A stretch of DNA of 64,000 nucleotides, from the NCBI RefSeq assembly GCF_001423765.1, contig NZ_LMPG01000001.1:254073-318072 (forward strand), given 5' to 3'. The first letter of the stretch is position 1, and the number at the start of each line of letters is the position of its first letter. The notes below the pieces were generated by a model. That model ran no database searches, had not been told where the DNA came from, and was given only the letters and a program-made list of their open reading frames with translations. This DNA is from Sphingomonas sp. Leaf343 (GTDB lineage: Bacteria; Pseudomonadota; Alphaproteobacteria; Sphingomonadales; Sphingomonadaceae). Positions 24,117 to 31,616 of the stretch are shown piece after piece. A program made the position numbers and the translations under genes.

Positions 24117-25130
24117 CTAGCGTGCCTTGCCGTTCCTGACGGTCGCGGTGCTGTCACGGACGACGAGTTCGTGGCGCAGCGTGACCTGTTGCAGCGGGGT
24201 TTCGACGTTGCGCAGGATGTCGACCAGCAATTCGACCGCGCGGCGGCCGATCATCGCCTTGGGCTGGGCGATCGTGGTCAGCGCGGGCTGGAAGAAGCGC
24301 GCGAGCGGCAGGTCGTCGAAACCGATGACGGACACGTCGCGGGGACAGGACAGGCCGGCCCGTCCGATCGCGCTGATCGCGCCCATCGCCATTTCGTCGC
24401 TGAAACAGAAGATTGCGGTGACGCTCTGCGCGATCAGGTTGTCGGCCTGTTCGAACGCCGACCGCGCGGAATAATCGCCGGCGCGGACGCGGAGGCGATC
24501 GCGCAGGCCGTGGCGATCGGCGGCGATCATCGCGCCCGCGAGACGATCGCGGCTGATCGGGCTGATCGACGGACCGGCGATGACGCCGATGTCGCGGTGC
24601 CCCAGCGCGATCAGATGCTCGATCGCGTCGACGCTGGCGGCGGCATTGTCGATATGGACGCTGGGGACGCCGATATCGGGGCTGTACTCGCAGCCGTTGA
24701 CGATCGGCGCGGCGGGACCCTGCGCGGCGAGCAGCGGCTTCAGGCTTTCGGGTAGCCGGTGGCCGAGGAAGATCAGGCCGTCGACCTCGCGCCGGGACAG
24801 CATGTCGGCATATTGATCCTCGACCTCCGGATCGTGGCGCGTATCGCCGACGACGATCGCATAGCCGGCATCGCGTGCCACCTCCTCCGCGCCGCGAATG
24901 ACGCTGGCGAAGAAGGGATTGGAGATGTCGGGGACGGTCAGCAGGATCTTGGCGGCGCGCAACGTCCGCAGGGTGCGGGCGGCGACGTTGGGCGAATAGC
25001 CGAGCGACTGTACGACCTGCAGCACGCGCAGGCGCGTCGGTTCGGCCACCCGCTGCGGCTGGCTCAACACGCGCGAGACGGTCGCGGTGGAGACACCGGC
25101 CATCGCGGCGACGTCGATGATCGTCGGCAT
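24117..25130 (-). CDS. LacI family transcriptional regulator
   Basis: This 337-residue repressor has the LacI helix-turn-helix at residues 2-28 (IIDVAAMAGVSTATVSRVL) and the hinge YSPNVAARTLR. The periplasmic-binding-protein-like sensor domain includes VPDISNPFFASVIRGAEE, IDNAAASVDAIEHLIALGH and VIGFDDLPLARFFQPALTT. An ATG nine codons upstream is possible. It is divergent from the MFS-led sugar operon that starts at 25256. A 22-base palindrome with a TGTAA...TTACA core lies between the two genes. It most likely represses that operon until a sugar or keto-sugar inducer binds. Confidence 0.92.
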   Translation of the reverse strand: MPTIIDVAAMAGVSTATVSRVLSQPQRVAEPTRLRVLQVVQSLGYSPNVAARTLRTLRAAKILLTVPDISNPFFASVIRGAEEVARDAGYAIVVGDTRHDPEVEDQYADMLSRREVDGLIFLGHRLPESLKPLLAAQGPAAPIVNGCEYSPDIGVPSVHIDNAAASVDAIEHLIALGHRDIGVIAGPSISPISRDRLAGAMIAADRHGLRDRLRVRAGDYSARSAFEQADNLIAQSVTAIFCFSDEMAMGAISAIGRAGLSCPRDVSVIGFDDLPLARFFQPALTTIAQPKAMIGRRAVELLVDILRNVETPLQQVTLRHELVVRDSTATVRNGKAR

Positions 25131-25171
25131 TCCCGTGTCATGGGGCCGTCGCGGCATCCTGTCGAGCCTGC

Positions 25172-25193
25172 CCGATGTAATCCTTTACATCGG
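25172..25193. promoter_or_regulatory. LacI-type operator candidate
   Basis: CCGATGTAA and TTACATCGG form a perfect nine-base inverted repeat around TCCT. The inner TGTAA/TTACA halves are typical of LacI-family operators. It lies 42 bases upstream of the lacI-type start and 63 bases before the transporter start, so it can control both promoters. Confidence 0.75.
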
Positions 25194-25213
25194 TTTGCGA
25201 TCTGCCTAGCCTG

Positions 25214-25224
25214 TTGTCCGACAA
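25214..25224. promoter_or_regulatory. Second palindrome in the transporter promoter
   Basis: TTGTC-C-GACAA is a perfect 5-1-5 palindrome placed 31 bases before the transporter ATG. Its form resembles GntR/FadR-type operators. It may bring a second regulator to the promoter or mark the transcription start. Confidence 0.4.
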
Positions 25225-25255
25225 GCGGCAAAGCTGCGTGGGGAGGGTAAGGCGA

Positions 25256-26515
25256 ATGGCCACTGCGGACGCCGTGTTCACGGCGGGTGATCGAAACGGC
25301 GGCATGCTGACCGCACGGCTCAGTGCGATGATGTTCATGCAATTCTTCGTCTGGGGTGCCGGGGCCGTCACGCTGGGCCTGGTGATGCAGACGGTCGGCA
25401 TCGGCAACCTCATCGGCAACGCCTTTTCGGTCGGGCCGATCGCGTCGATCGCGGGATCGTTCCTGCTCGGCATGGCCGCGGCGCGGTACGTCAGCCCGAA
25501 GATGCTGATGGTGATCCTGCACCTGCTCGGCGGCGTGCTGCTGTTCATGCTGCCGACGCTGCTGACGCCGGCGACCGGGTCGACCTTCGTCTGGCTGCTG
25601 CTCGGCTACATGATGCTGTACATGCCGACCGTCGGCCTCGCGAACACGATCGCGCTGAAGAGCTTCGGCGACCGCACCGACAACTTCCCCTTCGTGCGCG
25701 CGTTCGGCACGCTCGGCTGGATCACCGCCGGCCTCATCATCGGCTGGGCCGGACTGTCCGCCAGCCCGCAGATCTTCCGCGTCGCCGCGGTCGTGTCGAT
25801 CGCGCTCGGCTTCTACAGCCTGACGCTGCCCAACGTGGAGGCCGACAAGCCGAGCGACGAGGGGATCGTGCGCCAGGTGCTGTGCGTCGAGGCGTTCGGC
25901 CTGCTGCAACAGCGATCGTTCCTGATCTTCATCCTCTGCGCGACGCTGATCTCGATCCCGCTGGCGATGTATTACGCCTATGCCTCGCCGTTCGTCGGCG
26001 CGGCGGGGATCACCAATGTCGGCGGCACGCTGGCGATCGGGCAGATGTCCGAACTGGTGTTCATGTTCTCGATGCCGTGGCTGTACCGCCGCTTCGGGGT
26101 GAAGCCGCTGCTGCTGGTCGGGATGCTCGCCTGGGCGCTTCGCTATGCGCTGTTCGCGATCGGCGACGGCGGCGGGTCGCTGTGGGCGGTGTATCTGGGC
26201 GTGGCGCTGCACGGCGTGTGCTACGACTTCTTCTTCGTGGCCGGGGCGATCTACACCGGCACGATCGCGACGCCGAAGGGCGTCAACGCACAGGCGCAGG
26301 GGATGCTGACGCTGTTCACCTACGGCGTCGGGATGTTGCTCGGGTCGCAGATCGGCGCGTTCCTGTACGCGCAGCTTCCGGCCAATCCGACGATCGCCGA
26401 CTGGCACCAGATGTGGTGGTATCCCGCCATCGCGGCGGCGCTGATCGCGATCCTGTTCCAGCTGACGTTCCGCGACAACAGCAGGGGCGATCACCGGATG
26501 GGAGTTACGGCATGA
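25256..26515 (+). CDS. MFS transporter, nucleoside:proton symporter (NupG-like) family
   Basis: This 419-residue protein has twelve predicted helices. LSAMMFMQFFVWGAGAVTLG at the start, then SFGDRTDNFPFVRAFGTLGW and CYDFFFVAGAIYTGTIATPK are typical of the NupG/XapB-like family. Many members of this family sit in proteobacterial sugar loci and probably carry sugars or derivatives rather than nucleosides. It starts at MATADAVF after GGGAGGGTAAGG. Its stop overlaps the next start (ATGA). As first gene of the LacI-linked operon it likely imports the keto-sugar or other product made outside the inner membrane. Confidence 0.87.
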   Translation: MATADAVFTAGDRNGGMLTARLSAMMFMQFFVWGAGAVTLGLVMQTVGIGNLIGNAFSVGPIASIAGSFLLGMAAARYVSPKMLMVILHLLGGVLLFMLPTLLTPATGSTFVWLLLGYMMLYMPTVGLANTIALKSFGDRTDNFPFVRAFGTLGWITAGLIIGWAGLSASPQIFRVAAVVSIALGFYSLTLPNVEADKPSDEGIVRQVLCVEAFGLLQQRSFLIFILCATLISIPLAMYYAYASPFVGAAGITNVGGTLAIGQMSELVFMFSMPWLYRRFGVKPLLLVGMLAWALRYALFAIGDGGGSLWAVYLGVALHGVCYDFFFVAGAIYTGTIATPKGVNAQAQGMLTLFTYGVGMLLGSQIGAFLYAQLPANPTIADWHQMWWYPAIAAALIAILFQLTFRDNSRGDHRMGVTA

Positions 26516-27594
26516 CGGCGATGAAGGGACCGGCGATCTTCCTGGCGCAGTTCCAGGGCGACACCGCACCGTTCGACACGCTCGACGGGCTGGCCGAATG
26601 GGCCGCCGGGCTGGGCTATGTCGGGGTGCAGATTCCCTGCAATTCGCGGCTGATCGACCTGAAGACGGCGGCGGAGAGCAAGGATTACTGCCAGGATCTG
26701 CAAGGCCGGCTGGCGCGGCACGGCGTCGAGGTGACCGAGCTGTCGACGCACCTGCAAGGGCAGCTGGTGGCGGTGCATCCGGCCTACGACACGCTGTTCG
26801 ACGGATTCGCGCCGCCGGAGGTCCACGGCAAGCCCGCCGAGCGTCAGGTCTGGGCGGTCGAGCAGGTCAAGATGGCGGCGCGGGCCAGCGCCAATCTGGG
26901 GCTGAAGGCGCATGCGACCTTCTCCGGCGCGCTGGCATGGCCCTATGTCTATCCGTGGCCGCAGCGCCCGGCCGGGCTGGTCGAGGAAGCGTTCGCCGAA
27001 CTGGCGCGGCGGTGGCTGCCGATCCTCGACGTGTTCGAGGAATCGGGTGTCGATTGCGCGTTCGAGGTGCATGCCGGTGAGGACCTGCACGACGGCGCCT
27101 CGTGGGAGCGGTTCCTGACGGCGGTGGGCGAACATCCGCGCGCGCGGCTGTTGTTCGATCCGTCGCATTACGTGCTGCAACAGCTCGACTATCTCGACTT
27201 CATCGATCGCTATCACGATCGCATCTCGTGCTTCCACGTCAAGGATGCGGAGTTCAATCCGACCGGGCGTTCGGGCGTCTATGGCGGCTATCAGGACTGG
27301 GTCGATCGCGCCGGGCGGTTCCGCTCGCTGGGCGACGGGCAAGTCGATTTCTCGTCGATCTTCAGCAAGCTGGCGCAATATGGCTATACCGGCTGGGCGG
27401 TGCTGGAATGGGAATGCGCGCTGAAACGGTCCGAGGACGGCGCGCGTGAGGGTGCGCCCTTCATCCGCGACCACATCATTCACCTGACCGATCACGCGTT
27501 CGACGATTTCGCCAGGAGCGGCATCGATCGCGACGCGATCCGTGCGATCATGGGGCTTCCGGCCGCCGGATCGGACGCGGGGCAGGGGAACTAG
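26512..27594 (+). CDS. Sugar phosphate isomerase/epimerase family protein (xylose isomerase-like TIM barrel), cytoplasmic
   Basis: This 360-residue protein has no signal peptide. Residues about 10-330 form a TIM barrel of AP-endonuclease-2/xylose-isomerase-like type. CAFEVHAGEDLHDG carries a metal-ligand Glu and His, LLFDPSHYVLQ an Asp and His, and CFHVKDAEFNPTGRSG a His. VLEWECALKRSEDGAREG supplies the last Glu. The set fits a divalent-metal site. Such proteins act as isomerases, epimerases or lyases on keto-sugars. It is translationally coupled to the transporter and to the following oxidoreductase, which suggests it works on the imported product inside the cell. Confidence 0.85.
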   Translation: MTAMKGPAIFLAQFQGDTAPFDTLDGLAEWAAGLGYVGVQIPCNSRLIDLKTAAESKDYCQDLQGRLARHGVEVTELSTHLQGQLVAVHPAYDTLFDGFAPPEVHGKPAERQVWAVEQVKMAARASANLGLKAHATFSGALAWPYVYPWPQRPAGLVEEAFAELARRWLPILDVFEESGVDCAFEVHAGEDLHDGASWERFLTAVGEHPRARLLFDPSHYVLQQLDYLDFIDRYHDRISCFHVKDAEFNPTGRSGVYGGYQDWVDRAGRFRSLGDGQVDFSSIFSKLAQYGYTGWAVLEWECALKRSEDGAREGAPFIRDHIIHLTDHAFDDFARSGIDRDAIRAIMGLPAAGSDAGQGN

Positions 27595-27598
27595 GCGC

Positions 27599-28750
27599 GT
27601 GGCGGTGGTGCAACCTCTACGGCTCGGGATGGTCGGCGGTGGCGAGGGCGCGTTCATCGGCGCCATCCACCGCATGGCGGCGGCGCTGGACGGCGACTGG
27701 CGGCTGACGGCGGGCGCGTTCAGCACCGATGCCGGCCGCAATGCGCGCACCGGCGATCTGCTGGGTCTGGACGCCGCGCGCGTGTACGACACGCTCGACG
27801 CGCTGGTCGCGGGCGAGGCGGCGTTGCCGGATGGCGAGCGGATCGACGCGGTCGCGGTGGTCACGCCCAATTACCTGCACGCGCCGATGGCGATCGCGGC
27901 GCTGAACGCCGGCTTCCACGTGTTCTGCGAAAAGCCGATGGCGATGAACGTCGCCGAGGCGGTGGCGATCGCCGATGCGGCCAAGGCGAGCGGCCGCCAT
28001 TTAGGGCTGGCCTTTACCTATAGCGGCTATCCGCTGGTCGAGGAGGCGCGGCTGCGCGTCGAGCGCGGCGATCTGGGCGCGATCCGGCTGGTGCAGGTCG
28101 AATATCTGCAAGGCTGGCTGAGCCTGCCGATCGATACCGACGGCAACAAGCAGGCGGAATGGCGCACCGATCCGGCGCGCGCCGGCATGGGCGGCTGCCT
28201 GGGCGATATCGGCACGCACGCGTTCCAGCTGGCGGAGCATGTCAGCGGGCTGCGCGTCACGGCCGTGTCGGCGGAACTGTCGACGCATGTCGCGGGACGC
28301 CGGCTGGACGACGATGTCGGCGCGATGCTCCGCTTCGACACCGACGCGCGCGGGATGCTGAAGGCGAGTCAGGTCGCGGCAGGCGAGGAGAACGGCCTGA
28401 AGCTGCGCATTTATGGCGAGCGGGGCGGACTGGAATGGGCGCAGATGGAGCCCAACACGCTGACGCTGCGCTGGCTGGATCGCCCCACCGAAGTCGTTCG
28501 CGCCGGCGGGCCGGGACTGGACGCGCGATCGGTGGCGCTGGGGCGGACGCCGGCGGGGCATCCGGAGGGCTATATCGAGGCGTTCGCAAACCTGTACCGC
28601 GCCTTCGCCGCGACCATCCGGGGCGACACAAATCGCTGGTATCCCGGCGTTTCCGATGGTTTGCGTACGATGCGGTTCATCGAAGCCATGATAACGAACG
28701 CATCGTCCGACCAGAAATGGACGATGGTCGATTCGGGAGAGAGTGCATGA
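27599..28750 (+). CDS. Gfo/Idh/MocA family oxidoreductase
   Basis: This 383-residue NAD(P)-dependent dehydrogenase has a Rossmann domain (LGMVGGGEGAFIGAIHRMAA, then VAVVTPNYLHAPMAIAAL) and the family marker CEKPMAMN, with the catalytic-region Lys. The C-terminal substrate domain contains GGCLGDIGTHAFQLAEHVSG, carrying the conserved Asp and His. A GTG start placed after AGGGGA four bases beyond the previous stop was preferred to later GTGs. Members oxidise or reduce sugar hydroxyls, often at C3. Its partners here suggest it reduces a 3-keto-sugar back to the sugar, or does the reverse. Confidence 0.9.
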   Translation: MAVVQPLRLGMVGGGEGAFIGAIHRMAAALDGDWRLTAGAFSTDAGRNARTGDLLGLDAARVYDTLDALVAGEAALPDGERIDAVAVVTPNYLHAPMAIAALNAGFHVFCEKPMAMNVAEAVAIADAAKASGRHLGLAFTYSGYPLVEEARLRVERGDLGAIRLVQVEYLQGWLSLPIDTDGNKQAEWRTDPARAGMGGCLGDIGTHAFQLAEHVSGLRVTAVSAELSTHVAGRRLDDDVGAMLRFDTDARGMLKASQVAAGEENGLKLRIYGERGGLEWAQMEPNTLTLRWLDRPTEVVRAGGPGLDARSVALGRTPAGHPEGYIEAFANLYRAFAATIRGDTNRWYPGVSDGLRTMRFIEAMITNASSDQKWTMVDSGESA

Positions 28751-29136
28751 AGCTGTTCATCGGTCTGGCCGCTGCGGCCGCCGCCGCGTTTGCCGTGCTG
28801 GGGCTGTCCGAGCCGACCACGGCGCAGACCGCACCGGCCGCGTCGCCCCCCGCCTTCGCCGCCTGCAAGGCCTGCCACACCGTCAACAAGGGCGGCCGCA
28901 ACGGGATCGGTCCCAACCTGAACGGCGTCGTCGGCCGTCCGGCGGCGTCCGTCGCCGGCTTCAACTATTCGCCCGCGCTGAAGGCATCGAAGCTGCGTTG
29001 GGACGAGAAGACGCTGAACGAGTATCTCGCCGCGCCGCAGAAGAAGGTGCCCGGCACGCGGATGCCGATCGCCACGCCCGATCCGGCGAAGCGCGCCGCG
29101 ATCATCGCCTATCTGAAGGCGGAAGGCGCCAGGTGA
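28747..29136 (+). CDS. Periplasmic c-type cytochrome (class I, monohaem)
   Basis: This 129-residue protein has a Sec signal and one haem site, CKACH at residues 40-44. The Met ligand is in GTRMPI near residue 101. NGIGPNLNGVVGRPAASVAGFNYSPAL is the cytochrome c2 pattern. It starts in an ATGA overlap with the oxidoreductase gene. It is the likely electron acceptor for the GMC flavoenzyme at 31617, passing electrons to the terminal oxidase. This resembles the role of LacB beside LacA and LacC in the Caulobacter lactose (3-ketolactose) system. Confidence 0.92.
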   Translation: MKLFIGLAAAAAAAFAVLGLSEPTTAQTAPAASPPAFAACKACHTVNKGGRNGIGPNLNGVVGRPAASVAGFNYSPALKASKLRWDEKTLNEYLAAPQKKVPGTRMPIATPDPAKRAAIIAYLKAEGAR

Positions 29137-29164
29137 TCGCCGCAACGCTCCCCCGGTTGTCCGC

Positions 29165-30076
29165 ATGACGTTCTCGCGCCGCACGATGCTGGCCGTGGGA
29201 GCCGCCGCGTCGGTGATCCCCGGCCTCGTCGCGGCGCAGCGGCGTCCGTCCAGTGCGGCGCGGTTCGCGATGAAATATGCGCCGCACGAGGGCAGCTTCG
29301 CCAGTCGCGGCGGCCGGATCGAACAGATCGCCTTCGCCGCCGACCAGGGTTTCACCGCGTGGGAGGATAACGAGGCCGCCGGCCGCACGATCGCCGAGCA
29401 GGACGAGATGGCGAAGGCGCTGCAACGGCGCGGCATGACGATGGGCGTGTTCGTCGCCAGCATGCCGAAATGGTCGCAGTCGCGGCCGGTGTTGGGCGGC
29501 AACGACGATTCGGAGCGCGAGGGCTTCCTGGCCGATGTCCGCGCATCGCTGGAGGTCGCCAAACGGCTGAACGCGTCGCGGATGACGGTCGTGACGGGCT
29601 TTCTCGACCGGAAGATCCCGGTCGAGATCCAGACCGCGCGCGTCATCGACGTGATGCGGCGGGCGGGCGACATCGTCGCGCCATCCGGCCGGGCGCTGGT
29701 GATGGAGCCGCTGAATACCCGCACCGATCATCCCGGCGTCTATATGCAGTCGTTCGCGGCCGGTTTCGCGGTCGCGCGCGGGGCAAACAGCCCGGCGGTC
29801 AAGATCCTGGCCGACCTGTATCACGAGCAGATCCAGTCCGGGAACCTGATCCCCGCGCTCGACACCTGCTGGAGCGAGATCGGCTATATCCAGTTCGGCG
29901 ACAATCCGGGCCGCAAGGAGCCGACGTCGGGCGAGGTCAATTACCGCAACGTCGTCCGATGGTTGAAGGCGAAGAACTATGACGGCGTGATCGGCATGGA
30001 ACATGGCAATTCGATCGCCGGGCGTGCCGGTGAGGACCGGTTGATCGCCGCCTATCGCGAAATCGACCAGCCATGA
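29165..30076 (+). CDS. Tat-exported hydroxypyruvate-isomerase-like TIM barrel protein
   Basis: This 303-residue protein has a twin-Arg signal (SRRTMLAVGAAASVIPGLVAA). The barrel follows the hydroxypyruvate isomerase/xylose isomerase-like pattern. RALVMEPLNTRTDHPGVYM contains a metal-ligand Glu, KILADLYHEQIQSGNL an Asp and His, IQFGDNPGRKEPTSGEVNY a further ligand, and IGMEHGNS the final Glu. Export of such a barrel implies a substrate that stays a free sugar in the periplasm. It could be a 3-keto-glycoside eliminase, hydrolase or epimerase; the exact reaction cannot be read from the sequence. Confidence 0.85.
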   Translation: MTFSRRTMLAVGAAASVIPGLVAAQRRPSSAARFAMKYAPHEGSFASRGGRIEQIAFAADQGFTAWEDNEAAGRTIAEQDEMAKALQRRGMTMGVFVASMPKWSQSRPVLGGNDDSEREGFLADVRASLEVAKRLNASRMTVVTGFLDRKIPVEIQTARVIDVMRRAGDIVAPSGRALVMEPLNTRTDHPGVYMQSFAAGFAVARGANSPAVKILADLYHEQIQSGNLIPALDTCWSEIGYIQFGDNPGRKEPTSGEVNYRNVVRWLKAKNYDGVIGMEHGNSIAGRAGEDRLIAAYREIDQP

Positions 30077-30170
30077 CGGCGTCGTTGATAAACATCCGAA
30101 AAAACCGCAACATCTGGATAAGCCCGCAGGCCGAGATACCGGTCCCGCAGGGCATGGGAGGACATGGCCA

Positions 30171-30740
30171 ATGATCGATCGCAGAACCGCCCTGGCAGGA
30201 GCCGTGGCGATGTTCGGCTCCGCGCTGTTCGCACCGATCGCGCGCGCGGCCGGTGCGTCGCTGGTGACGAAGCTTCCCGTCATCAACGACGGGCCGCCGA
30301 GTGTCGCGATCTTCACCGCGCCGCAACGCGCGACGATGACGGCGTTGAGCGAACGCGTGATGCCGACCACCGATACGCCGGGCGCGATCACCGCCGGCGT
30401 CCCGGCCTTCATCGAGAAGCTGCTCGCCGACTGGGCCTCGCCGCAGGACAAGGTGCCGATCCTCGCGGGTCTCGATGCGATCGAGGCGCGCAGCATGAAG
30501 GATTACAGGGTCGCCGCCGCGAAGGCGACGCCGGCCCAGCAGGACGCGCTGCTGACGCTGGCGATGAACGACCAGATCCCGGGCGGTGCGAAGTTCTTCG
30601 AACCGTTCCGCCAGCTGGTGATCGTCGGATATTTCACGTCCGAGGTCGGCATCACGCAGGAGCGCGAGTATCTGCCCGTGCCCGGCGAGTATAACGGCGA
30701 GTTCCTCTACTCCAAGGTCAACAAGGTGTATTCCTCATGA
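30171..30740 (+). CDS. Gluconate 2-dehydrogenase subunit 3 family protein (small subunit of a FAD sugar dehydrogenase)
   Basis: This 189-residue protein has a Tat signal (DRRTALAGAVAMFGSALFAPIARA). The mature domain, TAPQRATMTALSERVMPTTDTPGAI followed by AGVPAFIEKLLADW, matches Gluconate_2-dh3, read in short blocks. In related enzymes this subunit carries the folded FAD subunit across the membrane as a Tat hitchhiker. That fits here because the GMC protein at 31617 lacks any signal peptide. It corresponds to LacA of Caulobacter. An AT-richer stretch (30085 onwards, TTGATA) just upstream may hold its own promoter. Confidence 0.88.
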   Translation: MIDRRTALAGAVAMFGSALFAPIARAAGASLVTKLPVINDGPPSVAIFTAPQRATMTALSERVMPTTDTPGAITAGVPAFIEKLLADWASPQDKVPILAGLDAIEARSMKDYRVAAAKATPAQQDALLTLAMNDQIPGGAKFFEPFRQLVIVGYFTSEVGITQEREYLPVPGEYNGEFLYSKVNKVYSS

Positions 30741-31582
30741 TCGTCACCCGTCGACATCTGCTGGCGGGCGCAGGCGGCGTCGCCGCCCTCGCGCTGACCG
30801 ATCTGGGGATCGCGCCGGCCTTCGCCGCGCAGCTCAGGGCGATCGGGATCCAGCTCTACACGGTGCGCGACCTGTTCCAGAAGGACCCGGTCGCCACGCT
30901 GGAGGCGATCGCGAAGATCGGTTACCGCGAGGTCGAATATGGCGGTGGCGGTTACGACGCGATGGACCACGCCATGCTGCGCCGGACCACGGACCGGCTC
31001 GGCCTGAAGGCGCCGTCGGCGCATATCAGCTACGATGCGCTGTTGCAGCATTTCGACCAGTCGGTGACGATGGCGAAGACGCTGGGCGCGGACACGGTCG
31101 TGCTGCCCTACATGACCGACGAGCATCGCACCGAGGCGGGATGGAACGCCGCCCTGCCGAACATCGCCCGGTTCGGCGCGGACCTGAAGAAGGCGGGGCT
31201 GGGCTTCGCCTATCACAACCACGACTTCGAATTCACGATCAAGCCGGGCGGCGTCAGCCTGTACGACCGGCTGGTGAAGGAAACCGATCCGGCGCTCGTG
31301 AAGCTGGAGCTGGACCTGTACTGGGCCGTGCACGCGGGCGAGGACCCGAAGGCGCTGATCGAGCGGCTGGGGCCGAGGCTTTATGCCTATCATGTCAAGG
31401 ATATGCGTGCGGACCGCAGCATGACCGCGGTCGGCCAGGGTACGATCGACTTCGGCGCGCTGTTCAAGCTCCGGGCCGGGGCGGGCGTCCGTCATTTCTA
31501 CGTCGAGAACGATCAGGCGCCCGCGCCATATCTTCCCGACATCACCACCAGCTACCGGACGCTGCGCGCACTGCGTTTCTGA
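30737..31582 (+). CDS. Tat-exported sugar phosphate isomerase/epimerase-like TIM barrel protein
   Basis: This 281-residue protein has a Tat signal (TRRHLLAGAGGVAALAL). The barrel motifs are IGIQLYTVRDLFQKDP at the start, FAYHNHDFEF with metal-ligand His and Glu, LELDLYWAVHAGEDP with Asp, LYAYHVKDM with His, and HFYVENDQAP with the final Glu. This is the set common among proteins paired with GMC and gluconate-dehydrogenase small subunits. It starts in an ATGA overlap with the small-subunit gene and is 34 bases before the GMC gene. Like the barrel at 29165 it should act on an oxidised sugar in the periplasm. Confidence 0.87.
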   Translation: MIVTRRHLLAGAGGVAALALTDLGIAPAFAAQLRAIGIQLYTVRDLFQKDPVATLEAIAKIGYREVEYGGGGYDAMDHAMLRRTTDRLGLKAPSAHISYDALLQHFDQSVTMAKTLGADTVVLPYMTDEHRTEAGWNAALPNIARFGADLKKAGLGFAYHNHDFEFTIKPGGVSLYDRLVKETDPALVKLELDLYWAVHAGEDPKALIERLGPRLYAYHVKDMRADRSMTAVGQGTIDFGALFKLRAGAGVRHFYVENDQAPAPYLPDITTSYRTLRALRF

Positions 31583-31616
31583 GCAGCGATTCTGAACGAT
31601 ACGGGGAGAGGACAAC

